Under the pieces are notes generated by a model, which saw only the letters and a list, made by a program, of their open reading frames with translations, ran no database searches and was not told where the DNA came from. 64,000 bases of DNA, from assembly GCF_003086295.3 (NCBI RefSeq), contig NC_092051.1, forward strand, positions 69,379,772-69,443,771. Reading direction: 5' to 3'. The stretch comes from Arachis hypogaea. Taxonomy: Eukaryota; Streptophyta; Magnoliopsida; Fabales; Fabaceae. Below are positions 41,781 through 53,581 of the stretch, piece by piece; position 1 is the stretch's first letter; every line of letters begins with the position of its first letter. Position numbers and translations under genes: made by a program.

Positions 41781-44095
41781 TCACAAATACTCAGAGCATG
41801 ATGATGGCCTCTTAACACCAAACTTAGAGTTTGGTTGTGGCCTCCCAACACCAAACTTAGAGTTTGAATGTGGGGGTTTTGTTTGACCCTGTATTGAGAG
41901 AAGCTTTTCATGCTTCTTCTCCATGGTTACAGAGGGAGATCCTTGAGCTTTAAACACAAGGGAGTCCTTATTCACTTGAAGGACCAATTTTCCTCTGTCA
42001 ACATCAATCACAGCTTTTGCTGTGGCTAGGGAGGGTCTGCCAAGGATGATGGATTCATCTATACACTTTCCAGTATCTAGGATTATGAAATCAGCAGGGA
42101 TGTAGTGGTCTTCAACCTTTACCAAGTCATCCTCTACAAGTCCATAAGCCTGTTTCCTTGAATTGTCTGCCATCTCTAGTGAGATTCTTGCAGCTTGTAA
42201 CTCAAGGATCCCTAGCTTCTCCATTACAGAGAGAGGCATGAGGTTTATGCTTGACCCTAGGTCACATAGAGCCTTCTCAAAGGTCATGGTGCCTATGGTA
42301 CAAGGTATTGAGAATTTCTAGGATCTTATCTCTTCAGAGGTAATTTCTGCCTAGTCAAGTCATCCAGTTCTTTGGTGAGCAAGGGGGGTTCATCCTCCCA
42401 ATTCTCATTACCAAATAGCTTGGCATTTAGCTTCATGATTGCTCCAAGGTACTTAGCAACTTGTTCTTCAGTAACATCTTCATCATCTTCAGAGGAAGAA
42501 TACTCATCAGAGCTCATGAATGGCAAAAGTAAATTCAATGGAATCTCTATGGTCTCAGTGTGAGCCTCAGATTCCCATGGTTCCTCATTAGGGAACTCCT
42601 TGGAGGCCAGTGGACGTCCATTGAGGTCTTCCTCAGTAGAGATCACTGCCTCTTCCTCCTCTCCAGGTTTGGCCGTGTGGGTTATGTTGATTGCCTTGCA
42701 CTCTCCTTTTGGATTCTCTTCTGTATTGCTTGGAAGAGTACTAGGAGGGAGTTCAGTAACTTTCTTACTCAACTGACCCACTTGTGCCTCCAAATTTCTA
42801 ATGGAGGACCTTGTTTCAGTCATGAAACTTTGAGTGGTTTTAATTAAATCAGAGACTACAGTTGCTAATTCAGAGTGATTCTGCTTGGAATTCTCTGTTT
42901 GTTGCTGAGAAGATGATGGAAAAGGTTTGCCATTGCTAAACCTATTTATTCCACCATTATTGTTGTTGAAGCCTTGTTGAGGCCTCTGTTGATCCTTCCA
43001 TGAGAGGTTTGGATGATTTTTCCATGAAGGATTATAGGTGTTTCCATAGGATTCTCCCATGTAATTCACCTCTTCCATTGCTGGGTTCTCAGGATCATAA
43101 GCTTCTTCTTCAGATGAAGCTTCTTTGGTACTGACTATTGCTGCTTGCATTCCAAACAGACTTTGAAAAATCATATTGACTTGCTAAGTCAATATTTTGT
43201 TCTGAGCCAATATGGCATTCAGAGTATCAATCTCAAGAACTCCTTTCTTCTGACTTGTCCCATTATTCATAGGATTCCTTTCAGAGGTGTACATGAATTG
43301 GTTATTTGAAACCATTTCAATGAGTTCCTGAGCTTCTGCAGGTGTCTTCTTTAGATGAAGAGATCCTCCAGCAGAGTTGTCCAATGACATCTTGGACAGT
43401 TCAGATAGACCATCATAGAAGATACCTATGATGCTCCATTCTGAAAGCATGTCAGAAGGACACCTTCTGATCAATTACTTGTATCTTTCCCAAGCTTCAT
43501 AGAGGGATTCACCTTCCTTTTGTCTGAAGGTTTGGACTTCCACTCTAAGCTTGCTCAATTTTTGAGGTGGAAAGAACTTTGCCAAGAAGGCATTCACTAG
43601 CTTTTTCCAAGAGTTCAGGCTTTCTTTAGGTTGTGAATCCAACCATGTTCTAGCTCTGTCTCTTACAGCAAAGGGAAAGAGCATAAGCTTGTAGACCTCG
43701 GGATCAACCCCATTGGTCTTGACAGTGTCACAGATTTGCAAGAATTCAGCTAAGAACTGATGAGGATCTTCCAATGGAAGTCCATGAAACTTGCAATTCT
43801 GTTGCATCAGAGAAACTAATTGAGGTTTAAGCTCAAAGTTGTTTGCTCTAATGGCAGGGATTGAGATGCTTCTCCCATAGAAGTCGGGAGTAGGTGCAGT
43901 AAAGTCACCAAGGACCTTCCTTGCATTGTTGGCATTGTTGTTGTTTTCGGCTGCCATGGCTTCTTCTTGTTTGAAAGTTTCTGTTAGGTCCTCTATAGAG
44001 AGTTGTACTTTAGCTTCTTTTAGCTTTCTCTTCAAGGTCCTTTCAGGTTTAGGATCAGCTTCAACAAGAATGCCCTTGTCCTTTCTCCTGTTCAT
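41781..44095 (-). pseudogene. Element E gag-protease
   Basis: Opens at ATG 44095 (MNRRKDKGILVEADP). Gag core: RANNFELKPQLVSLMQQ, YKLMLFPFAVRDRA, LYEAWERYK, then stop 43475, LIRRCPSDMLSEW, stop 43184, an Asn/Gln-rich region, an acidic stretch (SSSEDDEDVTEEQV) and a stop at 42326. After a 1-nt frame change the protease reads ALCDLGSSINLMPLS and IILGRPSLATAKAVID, to 41781. The last 30 residues hold NSKFGV twice, each encoded by a copy of AAGTTTGGTGTT. No RT, RNase H or integrase follows. Confidence 0.85.
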
Positions 44096-45777
44096 ATGAA
44101 AAGAGAGGAGAAGAAAATATGGAATCCTCTATGTCACAGTATAGAGATTCCTTGAGGTGTCAGAGGAAAATAAAAATAGAAGGATGAGGTAGAGAAGAGA
44201 GAATTCAAACTTATCAAGAGGGACAGAGTTTGAATTGCTGATAATGGAGAAGTGTTAGTCCTTTAAATAGAAGGATTTGGGAAGAGGGGAATAATTTTAG
44301 AAATTAAAGTAAAAGATTTTGAAATAATTAAAAGAAATTTTGAAAATTTGGTAAATGATTTTCAAAAACTAAGATTGGGAAAGAAATTAAGTGATTTTTG
44401 GAAAAGATTTTGAAATTAGAAATCAAAAAGGTATGATTGAAAATTAATTTTGAAAAAGATGTGATTGAAAAGATATTATTGAGAAGATATGATTGAGAAT
44501 CAAATTAAAAAGAGAAATTTTTAAAATTAAAATTGATTACTTGACTAACAGGAAATTAAAAGATATGATTCTAGAATTAAAATTTAATCCTTTCTTAATA
44601 GGCAAGTAACAATTTGAAAATTTTGAATTAAATCATTAATTGTAGCAAGGATTTTTGAAAATAATAATAATTTAAAAAAAATGGAAAGAAATTAATTTTG
44701 AAAAGATATGATTGAAGAGATATGTTTTGAAAAAGATTTGATTTTGAAAAATTATGAATATTTGAAAAAGATTTGAATTAAAAACAAAATCTTCCTTCTA
44801 GTGTCCTCCTAGCGTTAAACGCCCAAAATGCTACCTTTTTGGGCGTTTAACGCCCAGCCAGGTACCCTGGCTGGTGTTTAAACGCCAGTTTTCCTTCCTC
44901 ACTAGGCGTTTTGAACGCCTAGCTTTTTCTCTGTAATTCCTCTGCTGCATATTCTGAATCTTCAATCCTCTGTATTATTGACTTGAAAAGACATGGTTGG
45001 AAAACTAAGATTAAACAAATAATGCATGCAAGACACCAAACTTAGAAGTTTGTATACTAAGGACTATAACAATTTGAAAATGCATATGAGAAACAACAAA
45101 AGACACAAAACAAGAGAATTTAAAGATCAGAGCAAGGAAATCATCAAGAACAACTTGAAGATCAATGAAGAACATAATGCATGTAATTTTCGAAAATTAG
45201 AAGAATGCAATTGACACCAAACTTAAGATTAGACACTAGACTTAAACAAGAAACATAAAATATTTTTTATTTTAAGATTTTATAAATTTTTTTGTAATTT
45301 TTTTTTTCAAAAATTAAGTGGAAAAAGAGAAAAAAAAGGACTTCAAAATTCTTAATGAGAATTCCAGGAATCATGCAATGTTAGTCTAAAACTCCGGTCC
45401 AGGAATTAGACATGGCTTACTAGCCAGCCAAGCTTTCAGTGAAAGCTTCGGTCCAAAACACTAGACATGGCCAATGGCCAGCCAAGCTTTAGCAGATCAT
45501 TACGTTCAACAGCAAAATTGATAGAAATCAACAAGCCCTTGTGATGATAAGTTGAAACCTCAGTCCAAAAGATTAGACATGGCTTCACAGCCAGCCAGAC
45601 TTCAACAAATCATCATAAAACTCTAGAATTCATTCTTAAAAACTTTGAAGAAAAAAATAGAAATACATATTTTTTCTTTGAAATTTTTTGAAAAATAAAA
45701 AGTAAAAAGCTTAAACATAAAATAAAATTACCTAATCTGAGCAACAAGATGAACCGTCAGTTTCCAAACTCAAACAA
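44096..45777 (-). other. Element E untranslated leader
   Basis: About 1.7 kb with no gene. Near-palindromes GGCGTTTAACGCCC and GGCGTTTTGAACGCC at 44812-44925, AAGTTTGGTGT copies near 45032 and 45213, and A/T-rich purine stretches. Confidence 0.6.
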
Positions 45778-45795
45778 TCTCCGGCAACGGCACCA
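45778..45795 (-). other. Primer binding site of element E (tRNA-Asp type)
   Basis: Minus strand TGGTGCCGTTGCCGGAGA, two mismatches to the Athila consensus, 6 bp from the LTR. Confidence 0.85.
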
Positions 45796-45801
45796 AAAAC
45801 T

Positions 45802-47403
45802 TGGTGCAAGAAATTGTGATCATCAATGGCGCCAACAACTTGGTACGCACAATTGTAATCTCAACTCTTTGTCACAACTCCGCACAACTAACCAGCAAGT
45901 GCACTGGGTCGTCCAAGTAATAAACCTTACGTGAGTAAGGGTCGATCCCACGGAGATTATCGGCTTGAAGCAAGCTATGGTCATCTTGTAAATCTCAGTC
46001 AGGTGGATTCAAACGGTTATAGAGTTTAAGATAATTAAAAGATAAATAAAACATAAAATAAGATAGAGATACTTATGTAATTCATTGGTGAGAATTTCAG
46101 ATAAGCGTATGAAGATGCTTTGTTCCTCCTAAACTTCTGCTTTCCTATTGCCTTCTTCCAATCATTCATACTCCTTTCCATGGCAAGCTTTATGTTGGGC
46201 ATCACCATTGTATATGGCTACTTCCCGTTCTCTCAGTGAAAATGGTCCAAATGCGCTGTCACCGCACGGCTAATCATCTCTCGGTTCTCGATCATGTTGG
46301 AATAGGATCCATTGATCCTTTTGCGTCTGTCACTATGCCCAACACTCGCGAGTTTGAAGCTCGTCACAGTCATCCCTTTCCAGATCCTACTCAGAATACC
46401 ACAGACAAGGTTTAGACTTTCCGGATCTCAAGAATGGCCGCCAATAATTCTAGCCTATACCACGAAGGTTTTAATCTTAGATTAGAAACCCAAGAGATAC
46501 ACATTCAAGCTTGTTTGCATGTAGAACGGAAGTGGTTGTCAGGCACGCGTTCATAGGTGAGAATGATGATGAGTGTCACAGATCATCACATTCATCAAGT
46601 TGAAGAACGAGTGTATATCTTAGAGAAGAAGTAGGCGTGAATTGAATAGAAAACAGTAGTACTTTGCATTAATTCATGAAGAACAGTAGAGCTCCACACC
46701 TTAATCTATGGTGTGTAGAAACTCCACCGTTAAAAATACATAAGAACAAAAGGGTCTAGGCATGGCCGAATGGCCAGCCTCCCAAAGATGAAAAGTATTC
46801 CAAAGGTCCTATTTATAGATAACTAGTAGCCTAGGGTTACAGAAATAAGTAATTAATGCAGAAATCCACTTCCGGGCCCACTTGGTATGTGCTTGGGCTG
46901 AGAGTTGAAGCTTTCACGTGTAAAGGCTTTTCTTGGAGTTAAACGCCAGCTTTTGTGCCAGTTTGGGCGTTTAACTCCAGCTTTTATGCCAGTTCTGGCG
47001 TTTTGACGCCAGAATTTCTATGCTGACTTGGAACGCCGGTTTGGGCCATCAAATCTCGGGCAAAGTATGGACTATTATATATTGCTGGAAAGCCCAGAAT
47101 GTCTACTTTCCAACGCAATTGAGAGCGTGCCAATTGGTTATCTTTAGCTCCAGAAAATCCACTTCAAGGGCAGGGAGGTTAGAATCCAACAGCATCTGCA
47201 GTCCTTTTTCAGCCTCTAAGTAAGATTTTTGCTCAGGTCCCTCAATTTCAGCCAGAAAATACCTGAAATCACAAAAAAATACACAAACTCATAGTAAAGT
47301 CCAAAAATGTGATTTTGATTTAAAAACTAATAAAAATATAATAAAAACTAACTAAAATATACTAAAAACAATGCCAACAAGCGTATAAATTATTCGCTCA
47401 TCA
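45802..47403 (-). repeat. Element E 5' LTR
   Basis: 1602 bp. Minus strand starts TGATGAGCGAATAATTTATA. U5 hairpin at 45925-45940. Near-palindromes at 46935-47045. Confidence 0.9.
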
Positions 47404-48002
47404 ATAGACTAGAATTATTGGCGGCCATTCTTGAGATCCGAAAAGTCTAAACCTTATCTGTGGTATTCCGAGTAGGATATGGGATGGGATGACTGTGACG
47501 AACTTCAAACTCACGAGTGCTGGGCGTAGTGACAGACGCAAAAGGATCAATGGATCCTATTCCAACATGAGTGAGAACCGACAGATGATTAGCCGTGCGG
47601 TGACAGCGCATTTTGACCATTTTCACTGAGAGGATGGATGGTAGCCATTGACAACAGTGATCCACCAACATACAGCTTGCCATGGAAGGAGTCTTGCGTG
47701 CGTGAAGAAGAAGACAGTAGGAAAGCGGAGATTCAGAAGACAGAGCATCTCCAAAACCTCAATCTGTTCTCCATTACCGCACAACAAGTATTATTTATTT
47801 TATGTTAATTACTCTTCATAAACCCAACCATTTTTATTATTAATTTCCTGACTAAGAATTACCAAATAACCATGGCTTGCTTCAAGTCGACAATCTCCGT
47901 GGGATCGACCCTTACTCACGTAAGGTATTACTTGGACGACGCAGTGCACTTGCTGGTTAGTGGTACGAGTTGTGAAAAGTGTGATTTACAATTCGTGCAC
48001 CA
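47404..48002 (+). repeat. Element F 3' LTR, distal part (with right duplication of E at 47404-47408)
   Basis: Continues from 37015 and ends ATTCGTGCACCA. U5 hairpin CCTTAC-TCAC-GTAAGG at 47910-47925. Confidence 0.88.
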
Positions 48003-49814
48003 AGGACCATAGCGTAACATTAGGAACATTAATAGATAGTTTTGGAAGCTTTTAGTTTTAGTTTTTCTTAGTTTTTTCTCTCAACTTTATTAGGGTTAAT
48101 TAGGGTTTATATTACAAGTTGCAATTTCCCTTTTTGATCTTGGATTCTAGCTTGCTTCCATTGTAAGTATTTCTTGATTTTATCTTTAATTACAATACTT
48201 GTGCTACACTTTCTTATAGTTTAAGCCACTTTGTTTATATATACATACTTTTGCAATTTTGATTTCTAGTTGATGAATTTGATGATTATTGGTTATTACA
48301 TGTTTATTTGAATTGCCATTATTGATTTTGTTCATTAATTGTTCATAGTTTTGAGTATTTTTTCAAAAATGGATATGTTTTATGATTATGCTCACCAAGT
48401 GTTTGTGAAAATGTCAACTTTGAATATGGAGTAAATTTCCACTCCTTGGCTTGGGAAAAATGAGTATATGGGATACTAGAGTTATAATGTCTGACATTTA
48501 GTGATAATTCTTGGATTGTTAGTTGTTCTTGGATTCTTAGTGCCAAGTGTCTAGTGGGACGGCAATGCGTAACGCTCACTTGACACTATAAGGACGGCTC
48601 AGTGGGACGGTGATGCGTAACGCTCACTGGAGACCGAAAAGGAAGGTTCCCCCATGAGGACGACGATGCATAACGCTCATGGAGGGACATTGGCTGAGAT
48701 AGGGATGGTGATACGAAATGCTTATCTCAGAACCAGTGTCGGGAATAGGGCAACAAATTGACACATGAGCTCATGGCCTGTGTAGGACTAGACATGCATC
48801 ATACTTGTTTGCGTATATCTCTATTTTGTGAAATTATGTGAATGGGTCTGTGTGCTTTTTGGTTAATTGACTTCTGAGTGAATTACTTGTCATGCTTCGT
48901 TGAAGTTTGTCTGTGTTTTGTGGTGTGTTGCTGTCGACTAAGGATTAAAATAAAATTAACCTAATCATCCACCCCGACCCTACTAAGAACTCTCCAGTTC
49001 TTACCCCTTCCTTCTTCCTCTTCAGATGTAAACAGGACCCATTGCAGATCATGAAGGTGATAGAAAACCCATCTTTTGGCTGCAATGATTGATCAAGAAC
49101 TGTAAGAGCCGGTAGTGTATTTTGGGTGGCGCCTTCAGCTCAGAATAGAAATTTTGGTTTCCCCAGCCTTGAGCCTTTAAAGGTATAAGCTGTGATGGCT
49201 TTTTTGGCCCACCAAATGAGGCGATTGACCAAGGTAAACAACGCGAACTTGAAGAAGTTTGTATTTTGAGATGGGGGGACCAGCTTACTCAGGTTAAGGG
49301 AAATGTCCGGTCCAGAAGAAGAGGAAAAGGAGTTCACCTCAAATCTTTCTCACTTTTAGATAGATCCACTGAGAGATTAGGAGTTGTACAGATTCACTAG
49401 GTTATTTCGGGTTCCAGATTAGGGGCCTCCTTTGTGGGCTAGGGCTCGAAACGTTATATATCTGTATGTACGTATATGTATATATAGAAATAAGCGATAT
49501 AAGTTGGTACACTAACTTGACTTCTATATGACTGTTGTTTATAATGTTTGTGATGTACATTATTATACTTATCTTACTTGTTGCTTTACTCATTGGTTTC
49601 CTGTAATTCTGTATGTGAATGTTTAACGCTTTTCAAGACCTGCCATTTTCGTACCAAGATTTTCACGTAAAAAGGGAAAAGTTTCCAAGAAAAATCGATC
49701 TCGTGCTAACACAATTGCAGGCTTAATAATAAGTAATAGTTAAGTCTAGGAAGGAAAGTTACTAGCACTCAATTTTTAGTATGATCATGACGTACTAGAA
49801 ATTAGGTCCTTACA
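48003..49814 (+). repeat. Probable 3' part of an older Tekay/Del-like LTR
   Basis: Ends GGTCCTTACA, the inverted counterpart of the TGTAAGAACC start seen at 53198. The order is an array of hairpin repeats, GACATGCATCAT, then CCCTACTAAGAACTCTCCAG, which I recall from legume Tekay-type LTRs. Element F would have inserted in it. No coding region seen. The assignment rests on termini and memory. Confidence 0.45.
48546..48738 (+). repeat. Four tandem hairpins with homologous loops and different stems
   Basis: 48546-48587: AGTGTC-t-AGTG / CACT-t-GACACT. 48598-48632: CTCAGTG / CACTG(g)AG. 48647-48687: 12 pairs around CCATGAG / CTCATGG with one mismatch. 48688-48738: CATTGG-CTGAGATA / TATCTCAG-aa-CCAGTG. 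Loops are variants of GGACGGTGATGCGTAACGCT. Confidence 0.75.
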
Positions 49815-52800
49815 CCATGCGTACGCGTCAGTCGATCTTCGCACAGTTCACGTATAACACCTCGATTCTCCACAGAGTTATTCTAAAAATTCTGTGATGA
49901 GAACTTCGATAAATATATGAGAATCACCTAATCATAAAATAATAAGGCGGATTTAGACTTGGTAAGCGAAAAGAATAGATATATTATGTGAGATAAAAAT
50001 GTATCCTAAGTTAAAAACCGTACCAAACAAACTCCATCATTTTATAATCAAACCGGTTTTTCCTTCTATTATAAAGCCACAGTTTTCTTTTTTCTTTCTC
50101 AACATATTTCTATCAAACATCATAAACACCATATCTTTAATTATTCATTTGATTTAATTAAAGAGGATTATAGATATACTATTAGACTAGTTAACGCATG
50201 ATCAAACACACATTAAACCACTCTTTTCCTTGGTTCAACCGAACCATGACCATGAAACTAAAACCAAGAGAGAACTTAACCCTGATTAGTTGTAACTTAG
50301 TTCTTCCTCCTCTCATCACTGAATAGAACTAGGAAAAAACCATGGTCACCTGTTGCTCATTGAATATGTTACTTGCGTGTTGCTGAGGAAGGGAGCCACG
50401 AAGCTTTCTGCACCAGCTCACCTCTTCTCCACCGTATATGAGCCAAGCTTCTCATTCTTCTTCATACAACAAAAAACACACAAAACAAAAAGAGAAAAGA
50501 GGGAAAGAGATGGAGCCAAGAGAGGAAGAAAAAGCAAGAATGGAGGCTGACCGAAAATAGGAGACTCCCATCTAAGCAAATTTATTTGAGTTCTTCTTGC
50601 TGGGTAAGCACCAGCGTCCTCCTTTCCTCGCCTCTTTTTAAAATTCGAAATATCAACACTCACTGTGCTCTATTTTCAGTTAGTATGATTGGTTTCTTTA
50701 TGAACAGCCGCTTAAGGAGAGTAAGAACTCTTCTTTTACCCATGTATGGTTCGGCCAAACGGCCTTGGAGATGTGAGAAATTTTGATTTTTGCTATGTTA
50801 GGGTTTCTAATTCAAGGAAGAAGCAAAAATAGAATTTTGAATTTCAAAAGAGGTAAAGGATATGATATATAGAATATTATATATGTTGCTGTGTATACTT
50901 GTGATGATTGATGGTTTATTATGTGTTTGATTGATGAGGAATGCATCTTGAATTTCTGTTATGATAAGATGCAGAAAAGTGAATGTTTAATTATGTATGT
51001 GCATTTGTAAAAAGGTGAATTGATGAGTCTGAACTCTTGGAGCTGTGATAATCATTCTTACAACTTTGGTTAGTAATAAAAAGATAGAATTATAGTTTTA
51101 GAGGAATTTTAGGCTTAAATATAAGATTTGGTATGTGAGTAGTAGTGTCAATTTAGCCCAAATCTTAGAACTAGCCCTCAACCCTCCAAAATAATTCTAG
51201 CCTACATCTCCAAAAATTAAAAAATCATATTTTGTAAGCCCAGCCCTAATTAAGCCCTCCCAACAAAAATCAAATTAGGGCTGGCCCTACCAGCCCTAAA
51301 AGCTCCAAATTCTAATATCCTCCTCCCTGAACAAGATGCTAAAAGCCTGAAACGGTGATGCTGAAGATGTACTGAAACAGTGCGGTGCTCTTCCTCCTCC
51401 TTCTCCTCTACATTCTACTTCTGCGTGCTGCTCCACCTACGATGGTGGCTGACTTCTGCGCTCTACTCCTCCTACGACGGTGGCTGTACCCCATGGACGA
51501 CGCGGTGGCTGCTCCTCCTCCCTAACGTGGTGCTCATCCTTCTTGACGCAGTGGACGAAGTCAGTGGCTACTTCTCCTCCCTCATGCGGAATCAGAGGTG
51601 GGTTTCTTCATTTTTTGTCCCTCTGAGTTTCTTCTTTGTTTGCTTGCAACACCCATCTTAATTCTCTTGTTAATAAACCAAGGTGGGTGGTCTATGGCCA
51701 CCGTTTTTCTGTCCCTCTCTGTGATTTCAAAATGGTTGAACTATGAATTGTGAAATGTGAACTTGAGCTGTGAGCTATGAACTTGTTTCTTCAATGGTGT
51801 ATTTTCAGGTTAATTGATTGTAAATATTTTGATTCCTCTGTTTCCTTAGAATTTGAGCATTGTTTTGAGAATTTAATATATATTTTCATAATTTAATATA
51901 CATGTTTCATACTTTATGATATTTTCTGATTAGTTGATTGTGCCCAACAAATTCAAGTTGTTAAGCAGTACATTTCACTTAATAAAAAAAATAATTAATT
52001 TAAATTGAAACGTGGTTATGAAATACAATCTAAAATAGTTTCCATGTTGAGTACTACAATAATCCTGTTCAGTGGTTATTTCATGTGTTTGGTGAGTTTT
52101 CTATCTCATTTATTTGAAAACTTTTTGTAAAATTCAGGGAGTAACCTGTTAATGATTGAGTTCAAGGCCTTTTAGGTTCTGAGGTGCACCACAGGTGATG
52201 CAATTATGGAAATGGTTTTAAAGGTTTTGTTAAAGCAACTAGTTAAGGAATCAAGATTAGGATAGGTTTCGAACTTTTGCTTCATCAAATGCATTGAAAA
52301 GTTGAAGTCTTTTATATTTTCCATATGAAATTGAGCCAAGCAAGGCAACTAGTTAGGTAAACCCGTAGTTTAATAGTTTGGGCATAATTTTACAACTTTC
52401 CTTCTCCTTTGAGTTTTGGCTTCTATCTCTTATGTAATGGTTGGTGATAAGAATTAAAATGTGCAACCTCGTTGAATGGTCGAAGATTGGCAAAGCCTTA
52501 ACATTGGCTGTTGAAGAGTTTTGCATATAGTTGATTATGAAGAAACAAAAACATTTTGCAGTGGAATTTAGTTTATGCAATTATGAATCTATCAGATAAT
52601 ATTAATTTATGCTTTTATTTCTGCTTGTCCTTGAACAGGATTATACAGTACTCAACATGAAGACTATAATATGCTATTGTAGAATTTCCATTTTCCAATG
52701 AACTTTAAATTCTAGTTTATTATTCAGTTTGAGGAATTTATTTGGAGGTGTGGTTGCCTTACAGATATTTTTCTCATGAGAAATTTTTTTCTGTTGCTTC

Positions 52801-53197
52801 CTTCTGTTTCTATTTCAAGAATTGATGACATAGTATAACATGAATAAGCTGGAATGATTTATAGTTATTTCTTCACATCACAGGGAGCACAAAGAAACCT
52901 TCCGAGGACTTGTACCAGTCGCCTCAATCCAATTTTGGTAACTATTATTCCCTTTTTGTGATTTTTTGTCATATTGCTATTAACTTAAAATGTAGAGCCA
53001 TCTTAATTTTGTCCTTTCTTTATTTGTAAGTAATCTCAGCTTTGTGGTGTTTTCAATTTTCTATGTTAAATTTGATCTAATTGCCATTGGCACAAACATG
53101 CTCCTTTATTTTCTGTTGTATGTGTTTGGGTCCGTCACTTTGAATTTGGTAGTAAAAAAAAGAGACACTTCATGTAAGAACTCGAGTTTTGTATTGA
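49815..53197. other. Unassigned AT-rich intergenic DNA
   Basis: No convincing gene. Short open frames at 50353-50550 and 51380-51661 lack recognisable domains. A patch at 51150-51310 repeats AGCCCT/AGGGCT words and may be a decayed miniature DNA transposon. A 57-bp exon-like piece with AG/GT borders lies near 52884-52940. TGTAAGAACTCGAGTTTT at 53173 looks like a second LTR start 25 bp before the one at 53198. Confidence 0.4.
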
Positions 53198-53573
53198 TGT
53201 AAGAACCCAAGTTTTTCACGCAAAACTATTTTTATAAAAATAATAATTTTAGTTCCCGGAATAGATTCAAAACTTAGAAGTTTTAATTTGAAATTATAAA
53301 GGTGAAATTTGGTTTCAATGGATTTTTCTGAGACAGAAAATGTATTTTTTGAAAAGAACCGCGAACCGGCAAACGAACCAGTCGAACCGATTTAAGTCTG
53401 TCCGATACTGTGTTTTTAGAAAAATAAGATTTTGAAAAATTGATTTATTATTTTGAAAGGATGAAAAATAATTTAGAAGGCACTAATCTTAAAGGTTTTT
53501 GCCCAAAATAGGCCAAATGGACCTAAAACGCTAATGGGTTGAATCGGGTCCAAATCGGACCCAAGGTCCAACA

Positions 53574-53581
53574 TATATAAG
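53574..53581 (+). promoter_or_regulatory. TATA box of the Tekay-like LTR
   Basis: TATATAAG, about 375 bp into the LTR, followed by a GAGAGGG-rich leader. Confidence 0.55.

Larger units (their letters stand above)
37016..47403 (-). mobile_element. Element E: non-autonomous Athila-type retrotransposon with Gag-Pro and third ORF
   Basis: 10,388 bp, antisense to F. LTRs are 1583 and 1602 bp and clearly related to those of B and F. The primer site, gag, protease, AGGCAA hairpin, palindromic array, third ORF and pre-LTR hairpin are in order, but RT, RNase H and integrase are wholly absent. The plan fits my memory of Feral, described as the non-autonomous partner of FIDEL in Arachis; not compared here. 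Confidence 0.9.
21905..48002 (+). mobile_element. Element F: old Athila-type (FIDEL-like) retrotransposon hosting A, C and E
   Basis: Homologous to B segment by segment: gag, protease, RT, integrase, post-pol hairpin, palindromic array, third ORF remnant, 3' non-coding region and 3' LTR (36019-37015 plus 47409-48002). The 5' LTR and start of gag lie left of element A, outside the window. It has many stops, several 1-nt deletions and at least two larger deletions, so it is older than B. It is the container for three later insertions. Confidence 0.88.

Noticed and set aside
51150..51310. Possible miniature inverted-repeat transposon with AGCCCT/AGGGCT words.
   Set aside because: No clear terminal inverted repeats or target-site duplication could be defined.
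50353..51661. Short frames at 50353-50550, 50586-50786 and 51380-51661 as possible host gene exons.
   Set aside because: No recognisable domain, unusual composition and no consistent exon chain.
52884..52940. Exon-like piece with AG/GT borders (GSTKKPSEDLYQSPQSNFG).
   Set aside because: Too short to assign, no neighbouring exons; kept only as a note in the unassigned region.
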